A DNA stretch of 64,000 nt from Pleurodeles waltl (GCF_031143425.1 NC_090445.1:816680317-816744316), one strand, 5' to 3'; counted from the stretch's first letter, positions 48,235-60,699 are shown. A program made the numbers and translations. Notes: a model not told the origin generated them from the sequence alone.

Positions 48235-49169
48235 GGGCCATATTTATACTCCGTTTGAGCCGAAATTGCGTCGTTTTTTTTGACGCAATTTCGACGCAAA
48301 ACTAACGCCAACTAACGCCATATTTATACTATGGCGTTAGAGGCGAATAGCGCCAAAGTTCCCGGAATGTGCGTCATTTTTTAGCGTGAACCCCTTCCTT
48401 GCGTTAATGATATGCAAGGGAGGCGTTCCCGTCTAAAAAATGACTCCCAGGCCTTTACGTGGTATTTATACTCCCGGGCAAAAGAGACGCCCGGGAGTTG
48501 GCGTGGCAAAAAACGGCGCATTTGCGCCACTTTTTAACGCCTGCTCAGGGCAGGCGTTAAGGGGCCTGTGGGCTCAAAATGAGCCCACAGGTGCCCTCCC
48601 ATGCCCCCAGGGACCCCCCCTGCCACCCTTGCCCACCCCAGGAGGACCCCCAAGGATGGAGGGACCCACCCCAGGGACATTCAGGTAAGTTCAGGTAAGT
48701 ATAATTTTTTATTTTTTATATTTTTTTTGGGTGGCATAGGGGGGCCTTTTTTGTGCCCCCCTACATGCCACTATGCCCAATGACCATGCCCAGGGGACAG
48801 AAGTCCCCTGGGCATGGCCATTGGGCAAGGGGGCATGACTCCTATCTTTACAATGATAGGAGTCATGTTGATGGGGGATGGGCGTCGTTAAAAAATGGCG
48901 CAAGTCGGGTTAAGACGATTTTTTCGACGTAACCTGACTTGCCCCATTTTAAGACGCCCATGCGCCATTTTCCCCCTACGCCGGCGCTGTCTGGTCTACG
49001 TGGTTTTTTCCCACGCAAACCAGGCAGCGCCGGTCTGATTGCGCCGTCTAACGCCATTCCATAAATACGGCGCCCGCATGGCGCTTCAGAATGGCGTTAG
49101 ACGGCGCAAAACTTTTTGACGCTAAACTGCGTTAGCGCAGTTTAGCGTCAAAAAGTATAAATATGGGCC
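48235..49169. mobile_element. Non-autonomous DNA element with TAA target duplication
   Basis: It starts GGGCCATATTTATACTCCG and ends AAGTATAAATATGGGCC, with TAA at 48232-48234 and 49170-49172. The interior has several inverted pairs, such as CATGACTCCTATC...GATAGGAGTCATG (48833-48866) and ACGCTAAACTGCG / CGCAGTTTAGCGT near the right end. Non-coding. The TAA duplication fits the Harbinger class, although the ends differ from the GGCGG-rich MITEs. Confidence 0.85.
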
Positions 49170-49172
49170 TAA

Positions 49173-50440
49173 CTGTTTTGACATTAGATTTAATATGTTG
49201 TTTTGAGAGTAGTTTGATTGTTTTATCATTTATGGAAAACACTAATTAGTGCTTTTTAAATGTGATATATATATCACTTTTTGAAAACACTGAATTGGGG
49301 AAAGAGGTGATAAGCTCCACTTAGAAATTTGGTGAGGTCCTTTTGCTGCAGCCAGTTGTGGAGTAGTCTTTCTAAATATTGCCAATTGGTGGATGGAAGA
49401 GATGAAGGTGGGAATGCGGTTCTTGATGTCAGAGTGTGAACGGTATTTAAGAAAGATTTCCGCCTTTTCGATTGATTTATGAACAAATAAATATGCAAAC
49501 CAAATAACATGTTTTTGATTCCTTATCAATGTCAGGTGTGATAGAAAGGTGTCAGAATACTCACACCACTGTGTGCCTCTGTTGTGAGGGCTGCTCCATC
49601 CTAGAAATGACCCTGCTGTGGGGTGCATCACTATAGATTTGGCTGAGTGGAAAGCAGCTTAAGAAGAATACATGAAAGACGAATGAATGCAAACCAGCTC
49701 TGAGAGTGCAGACAGAAAATACACATACGCACTCTGCTGGACTTGCATGAGTGGGAGCTGTTGACCCACAATTTCTTCCAGTAACATAAATACAGGCAAC
49801 AAGTACCAATTCATAGTACTTTTGTATGGTGTATGGACATTTCACAATTATCTAGGTATAAGCTTGTAGATTGTGCCCTAATGGCCAAACCGCAGAGCTT
49901 CCTAATGTGCAAGGACAAAGAATCCTTTGGCAAAGATGTTCAAACCTCAACCAAGCTACCCTTTACATGGCAGGGCACAGATCATGGCAATATAGGCACA
50001 TAAAGGATTTCTATACACATAGCACAAGACTGTCTGCATTTTCAGGTTCTGTGGTACCCCAGGGCAAATTGCAACTGGTGTCACTAAAAGATTTTATTCT
50101 GCATGAAGAGTTGTTTGTGTTCAGGGGGAAATAGGCAAACTGTGTTTGAAGAATGTTTGGACATATAGAGATCATTTTGGAAAGAGGTTATAAATAGACT
50201 CACTGATGAGAGTAATTTCCATGTAGATTCCTGAACTCATGGGTGTAAATGTATGCTTCTCACATGTGTCTAGTTTACAGCTCCACACGTCTATAGTCTC
50301 TGCATTGCTGAGAATCCCCAATACATACTACAACTACAGACGTGAAAAATGATCTATTGTTTTTCAGTTCAGGGAAACTACTTTCAATGAAAGGCCCTTC
50401 CTCATCTCATCAGAACCCCTGTGACAATATAGTCTTCTAG
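49173..50440. other. No recognised gene
   Basis: About 1.27 kb. The longest frame (minus, 49631-49242, 129 codons) has no domain I recognise and is interrupted by alternatives in other frames. A perfect AT palindrome GATATATATATC sits at 49264-49275. Confidence 0.4.
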
Positions 50441-50790
50441 CTTGTCATAGGCGGCTATTCCGGTCATTAAAGGCCCGCTCCAGTGCTAAAGGCCCGAGCC
50501 TGAGGTGAGGACCTTTAACAAGGGAGCAGGACTTGAATGGCCAGTATAGCCAGAAGGACTAAAGAGCTATTAGAACATTCTGCCACTAAAGGGTAGAATG
50601 TTCTAATAAATAAAACAAAGGCCTCACTGAGCCCGAAGGGACTGAAATCTCCTCGGACTCCCTGAAGCCAGTGTTCACAGCTGTTGCTGTGTGACAAACA
50701 CTGGAATGTTGGAGCTTTAGGCTTTTACCAGCCATTGGAAACCCAGAGCACTCCATTGGCTTTACTGGAGCTTCCAACATTCCAATATTC
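50441..50790. mobile_element. Hairpin-bearing repeat element, borders unclear
   Basis: It contains ATTAGAACATTCT (50569-50581) facing AGAATGTTCTAAT (50595-50607), and a longer imperfect hairpin 50702-50784 with arms TGGAATGTTGG...CCAACATTCCA and CCATTGGA/TCCATTGG. I recall the second motif as a recurrent newt repeat. No coding. Confidence 0.5.
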
Positions 50791-51105
50791 TAGTAATTTT
50801 GTTGCACTATCCCCCACACATAAGGCACAATATCACCTTAATCATTAAGGTGCCAAGAATGCTTCAGAAACACATTTAAGACTTTAAAAAAACAAAAACT
50901 TATAGTTATAATCATGTGGGTGGGCCTCTCATGACCATTGCATTTTAATTATCTGCTCCGTAAACCTCAACCAAAAACATGTAGTAATTCTCTTTTTTTG
51001 GTAAAGAATGTTGAAAAATCGGCAGGCTGTTTGGAATGTGCATAATACATAACAGCTCTTAAGCAAAGGAGATTTGGTTAATCATCAGCCAGTTTACAAT
51101 GCTAA

Positions 51106-51717
51106 GGACCTAATTTCGAGTTTGGTGGATGAGAAAGCCATCCGCCAAACTCCCGACAAGGTGGCCACCGCCGTAGTGGTGACTACCCCACCGGACCTAT
51201 TAGGTGTTTCCTGCAGGGCTGCCGGGCAGAAACCAAGGTTTCCGCCCTTCAGCCTAGCCTGAAACAAGCAACAACATTGTCTCTGGCTCGTAATCAAGCT
51301 GGCAGCAATGCTGTTCCCGCAGGGATCAGCAGCACCTTCACAATGTTGACTGTCTGCACAGCAGACAGTCAACATTGTGATGGTGCTGGGCAGTGGGACC
51401 CCTGCACTGCCCATGCAAGTGCATGGGCAGTGCAGGGGCCCCCCTTTGACCCACTGCACCTTTTCTCTGCCTGCTTTTCAATGTGGAGAACGAGGTCATA
51501 ATCAGCAGGGCTGCGCTGCATGCAGCGCCACCCTGGTTGATTGCGATCGCCGGCACCACCAGGCCAACTGGTTCATGGATCCCACCGGTGATGGGGGCAC
51601 CCTGGCGGTCTAACCACTAGGGTCTTAATGTGGCAGTTTGACTGTCACAGCAGCAGCGGGCCTTACCTTCACCACAAGGCTCGCAGTCTTAAGATCGCCA
51701 GCCTCTAAATGAGACCA
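51106..51717. mobile_element. Harbinger-type MITE with TAA duplication and a double hairpin core
   Basis: It starts GGACCTAATTTCGAGTTTGG and ends CTAAATGAGACCA, with TAA at 51103-51105 and 51718-51720. The core has two perfect hairpins: 20-bp arms at 51338-51357/51361-51380 and 19-bp arms at 51399-51417/51420-51438. Similar but weaker motifs occur in the MITEs at 12528 and 43093. Confidence 0.85.
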
Positions 51718-51720
51718 TAA

Positions 51721-52985
51721 GTCTGAGATATGTAAGATTGTCTTTCACACATGAAAAGCTAGGGCCCTGATTCGCCTTTGGTGCACTTGTTTACGTCCAT
51801 GAATTGCCTTTTTAAAGTTCTTTCCTGGAACGTTTCATGAAAATCATATTTCATTATTTATCTGCTGTGTAATTTGCTGTGCCAGGGAAAATGTTTTTAG
51901 CTTGTTCATTATTAGTAACAGTAGGGCTTGCTGCCCACCACCACTTCAACATTTATTAAGCAGAAAATAATCTCACCTTATTATAGATATCCGCAAGGTG
52001 GCTTTTATTCTGTCATTTGTTTATCTTTTTGTTGACGCTGTTTCAATAAATGCTTAATAAGAAGAAATTCAGCTAAAAAATTAAATACCTCTTTTGCCAG
52101 TAATGGCTCATAACCCCTAGAGGGATGCACTCTGCCTAAAGATACAGTTAAAGAGCATACAAAAGAATAATCGCTTCTCTAAAAGAAACATAAAGTGGAC
52201 TGGATAATATTTAGAAATAAATAAAGGTGTACCGGAAGTTTTCTGGTGAAAACTGGCTACTTACAAATAAAAAGTCACTGGTCTGAATAGTTGCTTTCAT
52301 ATTCTTTGTAAAATCATTAATATGCAGAGAAAACAGAGAAGCTTTGAAACATGTGTGCACATTCGGTCAGCAAAGCGTTTTACATTATGACAAACTTATA
52401 AAAAAACTTAGATTAAAGAATAAAGATGCTGATGATCCGTGCATTGCATCTCCCAGTGTTTTTCCACGCAGGAGCCCTCTGTTTGAAGGTCCAAGAGTTA
52501 TATGTGCGGAATAGATGAGATAAATACCGGTTTTATATGGCAATAAAATGCATAAAAGCTTTAAAACACCTTTGAAGCCGGAGATGATGAAAGGGCACAG
52601 GGGTGACCTCAGGAAGCCTGTCAGAAGAATTCGTCTTCAACTATAAACCCAAATGACTCTCTGGAAGATATAAAGCCGGTAGGAAGGAGTTTACAGTTTC
52701 ATAAATGCAACCAAGATGCGTCACGTTCCCAACAGCTTGATGAGGAAAGAAATAGGCTCAAATCATCAAAGAGGGTCCTGGATACCCCCTGAAGCAGTGT
52801 AATGATAAAGCTGGCAAAGGCCACCTGCGATGGGCTCTTTTAGATATTTAATACTCCATTGCCTTTCTACCTCATCACATTCTTTGCTTGTGAGGCATAT
52901 CTCTCTCTAAAGACAGACAACTTAAAGCCCGGAGAGTGTGCAGCACAGAACAAGAATACACAAACGTAGAGGAATAAAAGCAAGA
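51721..52985. other. No gene seen
   Basis: About 1.26 kb of AT-rich DNA just upstream of the Penelope-like relic. It may hold decayed parts of that element, but I see no RT motif. Confidence 0.4.
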
Positions 52986-52989
52986 TTAA

Positions 52990-53790
52990 TGTCTAGAGGG
53001 TGCCTTGTCAACATTTTGGAGACATCATCCAAGAGAGCGATGGTGGGCAAAAAGAGAGGCCTTATTTGCATATAAGAAAGACAAATCAAGCAATAGGGTA
53101 CATGGATTTATCACAACCTACAACACAGCACACATGAGGTTAAGGCTTAAAAAACACTGGCACTTCATAATAGAGGATCTGGCTATTGGACAAGAAATAC
53201 ATAAAGATAAATCTGTCAAGGGTCACTTAGTGAGGGGTGTCATAAGATTGAAGGTTGAAAAAACCACATGGTTACCATCTAAAGAGGGCTTTCACCAAAT
53301 GCAATAGGTGTAAAGCATGCCAACACGGGGAGAACATAACACATGTAAGGACACCATTTAACAACAACAACCTCAAAGTGAGAGGAAGACGTACCTGTAA
53401 AAGTAAGTTTATAGTATACTTACTTAAGTGTGCCTGTCGTATAGTCTATATAGGAAGCACCACCTTCCGGTCCACAAAAGCATACTCCAGCATATAAGAG
53501 CAATACAAAACAAAGACTTGAGCTACCCAGTAGCAAGACACTTTGAAAGATAGCATGAGGGTGACAAATATAATGTTAAAACACAGCTGTTTAGCCGAAC
53601 TCCAAAATATGTTAGAGGTGGGGACGTTGAGAGAGAATTAAGGGTCTTAACATGGACGAAGAACTCCACACATGCTTAGAATAACTGCCACAGACTGTCT
53701 AGCAGAATAGTTGGTGCCAAGTGGATGTCTCTAATAAGGGTGTTGTATACAGATGATGATTGTTTAATTTCTTTTATGGATGGGTACAAT
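52990..53790 (+). pseudogene. Penelope-like retroelement fragment: RT C-terminus and GIY-YIG nuclease
   Basis: Frame 53005-53307 has WHFIIEDLAIGQEI and KGHLVRGVIRLKVEK, then a +1 shift to 53255-53497 with CNRCKACQHGENI (Cys-rich linker) and IVYLLKCACRIVYIGSTT, the YLL...VYIG core of a GIY-YIG endonuclease. Downstream pieces (ARHFE...HEGD, LRVLTW) continue in shifted frames to about 53790. In Penelope-like elements this nuclease nicks target DNA for priming. The RT palm is missing, so this is a 5'-truncated, broken copy. Confidence 0.7.
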
Positions 53791-54246
53791 AATTTCTGTG
53801 CTAGTGGTTCTAGGATTATGAATTGCAATGTCAACTGCTATATTTTTAGTAAATAGTTTTTTTGAACCTAAGGGAAACTGTCAATATGATCGAATGTATA
53901 TGAAATATAATTTCCCCATTGGGGTCTGAGGTCGTAGTAAAACTACATTGCTTTGTAATAGCGTTAAGGTTGAGTACTTGTCATATAATGATTTAACATA
54001 TATGTGGCAGAATATGCCCACTAGGACATGATGATGGCATAACATATTTATCGGAATAGACCTCTTGCCAGAACAAAATGTTATGGCATCCAATGACTCA
54101 TGAGTGATTACATAGCACTATTGTGCTGTTTTGAACACATATATCATGTTATGGTTATACCATGAATGAATTTTGAATTCATATTTAACATTGTATTAAG
54201 GGTCTAATGCTTCAATATGGCAAACACTGTTGTTGGTCAAGATATA

Positions 54247-54415
54247 GTCCCTCATTACGACTCTGGCGGTTGGCGGAGAAGTGGCGGTCTTACCGCCAAC
54301 AGGCTGGCGGTGAAAAAATTGGAATTATGACCATGGTGGTTACCGCCATGGTCATCCGCCACTTCTCCGATCCGACCGCCAGGGCGGAGACGGCCGCTGG
54401 GCTGGAGACTTGGGT
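54247..54415. mobile_element. Short Harbinger-like MITE, right end unclear
   Basis: It starts TCCCTCATTACGACTCTGGC like other local ends. GGAGAAGTGGCGG (54275-54287) faces CCGCCACTTCTCC (54356-54368), with an inner GACCATGG...CCATGGTC pair. No mirrored CCCTCATT end or target duplication was found. Confidence 0.55.
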
Positions 54416-55198
54416 CTAATTCTAGGTCTAATTCCACTTCATCTGACAACAAATTAGCTAGTTTTAATGTAGCTGCTGCAAGGTAAATATACCCCATTTG
54501 AAGGAATTGTAATTCTGAATACTGCCCGACCCCACCCTGTAGCGGTTCACTCACACTCAACGGTTCAATCCGTTCTGTGCCTTCACACCCCCATTAACAT
54601 TCCACATATACACTTGTTCCTCCATATAACAATCCGTGACTGCTGACAGTTTCCCACTTGTTTAGGCAACAGTGGTCATTTCAGCTGCAGTTTGTCATAC
54701 TGCCTACAGCTGCCCTCCTCTTTCCAAACCAAACTAGAAAGCTGTTCGCTGGCTACGGTCTCATATCTTCCTCAGCAGAGTTTCATCAGGTGTTCAGATT
54801 CATTCTGCAATTTGTCTCCATGTTTTGAGATGCCTTGACTCATCTAGTTCGGAGCTCCACTCACATTGCTGTGGCCAGTGCTGAATTTGAGCCAGTGATT
54901 TCCAATGCTTGGCACAGGCACTTAATTGCCAACATAAACTCTTATGACAGTCAGCCACATGGTGGCACTGTCTGTCTCATTGAGAGCAGGACACACAGTG
55001 CAGTCGTTTACTAATTTAATACACATCAAAATTACTTATAGTTGCTGCCCAACCTACTCCTATAGCTTTAAAAGGCTGCAATTGTCTGGATGTTCACACT
55101 TGTAGGAGTGTGGTAGTTAGTAGTTGGGTTGGTATTGCTATTAGCAGTGCTGACAGGGACAGTGGGTGGTGCAAGCTCCATGCCTTCTGACGAGGGCC
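54416..55198. other. No gene seen
   Basis: About 780 bases without recognised features. Confidence 0.4.
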
Positions 55199-55299
55199 AT
55201 GGCACTGATTTAAGAAAAGTGACGCTGCATCCAATGCAGCACCACTTTTCTTGCATCCCTTAGCGTCCCCCTACCACCGCTATGTGTGCACTGTATTTA

Positions 55300-56263
55300 G
55301 GCCCGCATTATGACCCTGGCAGTCTACTGACCGCCAGGGCCACGGTGGCGGTGAGGCTGGTGGTGAAGACTGCCACATTATCCTCATACTGTCAGATCCG
55401 ATGAGCATCTCCGACCCGGCGATCCACAGAAGACTGTCGGCGATATTAGGAGCCACCTTTCCACCAGGGTTTCTGCGGTGGTAGCACCGCCATGAAAACC
55501 CTGGCAGAAAGGGTACCGATGACAGGGAATCTCTTCCCTGTCTCCAGCAGATGACTCCCCCCACCTCATCCTCAAGTGCAATACCCCTCAAACTCCCATC
55601 CATTTCCCCCTCCATGTAGATAACCCCCAACTCCCCGCCCCCCCCCCCACCGGGTAGATCACCCCGCCCCCCCAAACCGCATACATGCACACATTATACA
55701 GAAACGCATGCACTCATTCACCAACACTGACACACACGCATTCACTCACATGCATCCATACAAGCATTCACCACAACACTCATTCTCATATACACACATG
55801 CATACACACTCACATTCATATGCGCACTCACTTCTACATTCATACACTCATACACACCTTCATGCACACAAGTAGACAACACCCACTCACACATGCACAC
55901 ACACCACCCCACCCTCCCACCCCCATCCCCTGTTGGGCAATCGACTTACCTGGTCCGGCGAGGAGGTCTTCTGGCAGGAAACGGGCGCTTCCACCTCTGG
56001 CAGTTCCCTGTCATCAGGACACCACCACGCTGTATTATTGCACATCATACGGTAGGCGCTGTTCTTTTGGCAGGGGCGGTGTTGGAACCGCCCCTTCGCC
56101 TCTGCCTGCCAGCATGACTACTGATGGATTTCTGCCCAAAATATGGTGAAAATCCAGTAGTACCCATAACATGGTGGGTGGATGACCGCCAGCACTGGAG
56201 GTCTTCTGGTGCCCTTGACTTTGGCGGTCTTTGAAAAAGATCGCCGAAGTCACAATGCGGGCC
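55300..56263. mobile_element. Harbinger-type MITE with TTA duplication
   Basis: Both ends read GGCCCGCATT(A/G)TGAC inward. TTA lies at 55297-55299 and 56264-56266. It contains a CA-rich repeat (55685-55905) and layout like the MITE at 17280-18159. Non-coding. Confidence 0.9.
55685..55905. repeat. CA/CATACA-rich simple repeat inside MITE
   Basis: Degenerate ACACAY runs with CATTCA units, in the same relative place as the CA tract in the MITE at 17280. Confidence 0.8.
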
Positions 56264-56694
56264 TTAATGTACGGCACATCAGGGCGCAGGGAAGGGGCAA
56301 CAGCGTCAACATTATTTAGACTATTGATGTCCGGTGCAGGATTAGCACCAAAATGTTGGCGCTAATCCTGCAGAGAACATAGGGGCCCATTGTAAACAAT
56401 GGCATGACTGCTCTGTGCAGGCGTTAAAAATAGCCTGCAAAAATGGTGCAGTGGAATCTTTTAGATTCCACTGTGCCATTTTTGCAGTCTCCCTAACGGA
56501 GGAATGCCCCCTTGCATACATTATGACTGGCGCAGGCATAATTTGGCGCAAGGGGTTACAAAGTGTCACAATGCATGGATTGCACCACTTTGTAAATGTG
56601 GAGCAGTGAAATTGGCCTCGTTGGGCCACATTTGCATCATACAAAATGATGTTAATGTGGCACAAGGAGGTGCTAGGCCCTCTTAAATCTGGGC

Positions 56695-58260
56695 CTTCTT
56701 GTTTTACAAATTAAGCACTGGTTGAAGTCCCCTGCCATCTACAATACTAACAAAGCAAACTCTTCACATAGGACAGAATAGATTCTTGGGTTACAGCACA
56801 TACTAAAAGAATTAGAGTGAAACTTAAAAGTGACAGGTTCAAATCTTGAAAATGCAGCTATTACTTTTACCTCTAGAATGTCAGTGGGGCTGGTGCCTAT
56901 CTTAAGGTTACAGTACCAGCCCTAATGAGCGTTTCGTGATTCTTTGATGAGACTCCATAGATACACTTACACCGGGATCTGGTTTCAACACATTTTAACG
57001 CTGCACATTTCAGTATAAGAAAAGGGAAACAAAAATAAGAAAAGGATGGTTTAGAGATTTAAGCGCGGCCTGAATAACGAGTGAAATATCTTACTGATAT
57101 CACTAGAGCATGAGATAAACTAAACGTTATGTTATTTTTGTATTGTGTTCATACTTAATTAAACGAATTAACGAATTTGGCATTAGAAATGCATATAATC
57201 CAGTGCACAATGCATTGTATTGTTTCTTTCACACAAAATATAGTTAGATTAAGGACAAATGAGACTGTGTAAAGTTACCAAACTAAAGATATCCAGTTTT
57301 CTCTAGTCCACATACAGCAAGAAGAGACGCTTTCACCCCTAAATGATGTGGCCGCATCATGAAGGTTGGTTTATTGACTAAGATGAACAGAACTGTTTAT
57401 TATGAGGAAAATGTATAACTACAGGGTCTGTCATCTCTGTCACCCTTCGTCTCAGATGTTAATAGCAATTCTGCAGCTCAGTGAAGTAACACAAATGCGT
57501 TCACCATCAGTCAATATGTGATTGTACTTACTGTGAGCTCCAGTGCTCGGATGCATTTCGAGTTTGTCTGTTTATGTGCCCCATGGCAATTATCTGAGAC
57601 ATTGTTTCCTTGAGTACTAGATTAGAGAAACATCAAGCAGTGTTTGAGGGAACACAATGGGAGTAGATGGAGATTTATAAATGCTTCAACAAAGAGCTAT
57701 ATTGAGTATTTCGGAACACCAGGGACCCTATCTCATAAAGTGAACACTGAAAGTGCTAATTTAAGACAGGACTCTGCTACAGATTTAACCTGACTGGTGC
57801 CTTGAATAGTGGAAGAGCTGGATCAGCATTATTTTACCACCGTAGAGGTAGATGATTGTTTGTGAATGGAACATAGACCAATTTTGCTGTTTTAGTCTGG
57901 AAATGTAGCACCATTTACCAATGTCTATAATATACACAACAGAACAAAACAAAATGACAAAGCACAAAACAATAAACAACACAAAATATAACAAGGCCAA
58001 ATGCAGCAAAGCACTATCCGATACAACAACACAATGCAATAATGAAGTACAAAATCACAACAACCCAAAAACAACACAGCACAACACATCACCCCCATAG
58101 CAAAGCGCAGAACAACAAAAATGCACAAACATTTTGTAACACAGTACCACCTCAGAAATCTGCTTTCACAATATGGTGGCAAAAAGTGTTTCCACCAAGC
58201 ACTGCCTCACTCACTACATAAGATATCTAATAGTGATAGTCAAAATGGCATAGCACATCT
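56695..58260. other. No gene seen; AACAA-rich patch at 57938-58095
   Basis: About 1.5 kb. The A/C-rich patch (ACAAAAC, AACAACAC) is a degenerate simple repeat that creates Cys/Leu-rich minus frames. Nothing else recognised. Confidence 0.45.
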
Positions 58261-58599
58261 TGACTGGTTTAATGTTTAATAATATGATGCTAGACCTGTG
58301 CACCGACCCCAGGAAGTACTCAATGAAGGCTGCAGCGTGACCATGCAAAGGACGCACCACAGGTAAGCCCGTCTGTGCCTTGACTGCACTCAGCAACAGG
58401 AACACTGGTCCTCAAGGCACCCACAGATACTCCCCGAGTAACTCCTTTATCTTAACCATGGACACCACCTGCTGCCTCAATGCACCCCACTGAATGGTCT
58501 GAAACACTGCCGGTTCACCTGCCACTCCCCTCTCGCACTCGCCATCCACACCCACTTACACAGCACTTCTCCTGACTCAATAATCTGCACCCACACAAA

Positions 58600-59240
58600 G
58601 CACAGCCCCTCACTCACTCACCAACAGTCACTTGCATGGAGGCTCCTCAACACCCACTCTACCAACAAGCATGCAACTGAGGTGTGGGATGTCATTCACC
58701 CCCACACACCAGATCTGGCTCAACTATTCATCTGCTCCTGACCTCACCAATGCCTTTCAAGCAGGATACAAGATCCTGCATCAGGACCAAACCATGAAAC
58801 CAGGTGAAGGCATCAGCATCATCCATAGTGACGCTGACAAATGAAACGCCACCAATTACCCAGAAACTACTTTTTTAGAATACTTACATTTCAGACTTCA
58901 GATGGATGGCAAAACCACCATCAGTGGGATCCTTGCACACTGGCTACTGTGATCCTTCAACAACTTCAGCAACCTCCTCACTGACCTCGTCCCCCCATTT
59001 GCCATAAACTCTAAGGACGTCTAACTCCTAGGTGATCTCAACCTCCATCTTGATGGCCCAGCAGACTCCAACATCACAGACCTACTAAACAGCTTACAAA
59101 CTATTGTACTAAATCAGTTTGCGGTAGGGCCCACGCACTCCACCGGACACACCCTGGACCGAATCTTGACCTTATGCAATGAAATCAAGGTCAGCTATGT
59201 CTCTCGGCTCACGTGGACAGATAAATTCATCTAACACATC
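58600..59240 (+). pseudogene. CR1 apurinic-like endonuclease region
   Basis: Fragments include LNTHSTNKHATEVWDVI at the start, GYKILHQDQTMKPGEGISII (58632-58844 frame), then LLGDLNLHLDGPADSNITDL, GPTHSTGHTLDRILTL and LTWTD, the order of exonuclease-endonuclease-phosphatase motifs in CR1 (GDLN, the THxxGHTLD block, and the terminal SDH replaced by TDK). The nuclease nicks target DNA for reverse transcription. Stops and shifts interrupt it. Confidence 0.75.
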
Positions 59241-59819
59241 AACACTTTGACTGCACCCACCACACCAATAGAGTGGCTCCACACCACCAGCTGCAGCTGG
59301 AAGAAGGTGACCGATGTTGCATGGCTCAACCCCCTCCAGCCCCCCATCTACTCCAATGACACCAATAGAAACAGATTGTCAATAGCTGGATCACCACCAG
59401 CGGTAACATTCTTCCACCCCTCACAAACACCAACCTGAAGATGGCAAACAAACATGTGAGCTGGTAAACTGACACACTCAAAGAGTCTAAGAGGCACTGC
59501 AAACATCAACAAATGGAAAACCTCACAAGAACCCAACATCAGGAAGGCCTCTAAGACCTCACTCAGGAGCTACCACCACACACTGAGACCAAGAAGAAAG
59601 CTGTGACCCCATTAAAGCCAGCAACAACAATTACAAATAATTTTTCACCACTGTTAAGGACTTCACACTTCCGGCAGCCACCTCCAACTCCATCACCACG
59701 TCACAAGGACTCTGCAACCAACTTTCTGACTTCTTCCATGACAAAATAACTAAAATCGACAGGAACAGCCTACCTCTCCTCCGACCTCCACCACTAAGGT
59801 CACCCCATTAAGGGAGTGG

Positions 59820-60600
59820 GCCCCAATGACCTATGAAGACAGTGGCTATTATGACATCCATCCACTTGAGGCCCTCACAGACCCATGTCCCCACCGCTTC
59901 TTCAACCTAGAGAGACCCATTGTAAGCATGGCATCACAACCATCATCAACACCTCCATCACTAAAGCCACTTTCCCAGATACCTGGAAACAGGAAGACGT
60001 CACCCCGCTCTACAATGGACCCGAAGTCCTCAGCAACTATCAACCTATGTCCTTGCTCTCTTTCCCAGCCAAAGTCATAGAAAAGGCCAGCTCTCCCACT
60101 ATCTTGAACACCACGAACTCCTGGACAGCTTGCAAGCAGGTTTCACTAGCAACCACAGCACTGAGATGGCCCTCTTTGCAGCTTCAGATGACAATAGATT
60201 GAGGCCACACTGCTGCACTCATCCTCCTCGACCTCTCCGCCACCTTCATCAGTTTCCCACAACACACTCACCTCAGGACTCCATGAAACTGTAATCCAAG
60301 GACAAGCTCTCAAGTGAATAGTCTTCTTCCTAACACAAAGACCGCAGTGGCTAAAGCTCCCTCTGTTTACCTAAGAAGCCAAGGACCTCATCTGCGAAGG
60401 CTTACAAGGATTTTATTTAGCCCCACTCCCTCCAACTTATACATGACTCCACTATCAAGCATCATTCGGACCCATGGATCAACATTAACTCTTACACTGA
60501 CTTCACCCAACTCATCCTATCCCTCTCAGAAGACACCAAATCCTCCAAAAGTAATTTCAAAATGTGCATGACCAATGTGGCCAACTGGGTGAGCGACAGT
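59820..60600 (+). pseudogene. CR1 reverse transcriptase region
   Basis: TFPDTWKQEDVTPLYNGPE, LSNYQPMSLLSFPAKVIEKA and AALILLDLSATF (catalytic Asp block near 60230) appear in order across at least three frames. The next blocks (SFPQHTHLRTP, NVANWVSDSNVKLTTDKTEV near 60570-60630) follow. The FADD-type catalytic box region (about 60450-60500) is not clear. Confidence 0.75.
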
Positions 60601-60699
60601 AACGTCAAACTCACCACTGACAAGACAGAAGTGATGATATTCAGCAAAAATAATTCACCCTGGGACTCCATCTGGGGGCCACAGAACTAGGCCCCTTCC

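Larger units (their letters stand above)
55199..56694. mobile_element. Non-autonomous element split by a later MITE
   Basis: The left end GGCACTGATTTAAGAAAAG and right end CTTAAATCTGGGCC are inverted in relation. The parts 55199-55296 and 56267-56694 flank the MITE at 55300-56263. The right part has strong hairpins, for example AAAAATGGTGCAGTGGAATC facing GATTCCACTGTGCCATTTTT (56448-56487), and GCGCCAGTC / CATTTGTAAAGTGGTGCAAT-type words. Related to 22872-23487. Non-coding. Confidence 0.6.

Noticed and set aside
49242..49631. 129-codon minus frame as a gene
   Set aside because: No recognised domain, no paralog in the window and competing frames; left as unassigned.
57785..58182. Leu/Cys/Phe-rich minus frames suggesting a membrane protein
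   Set aside because: They are produced by the AACAA-rich simple repeat read in reverse.
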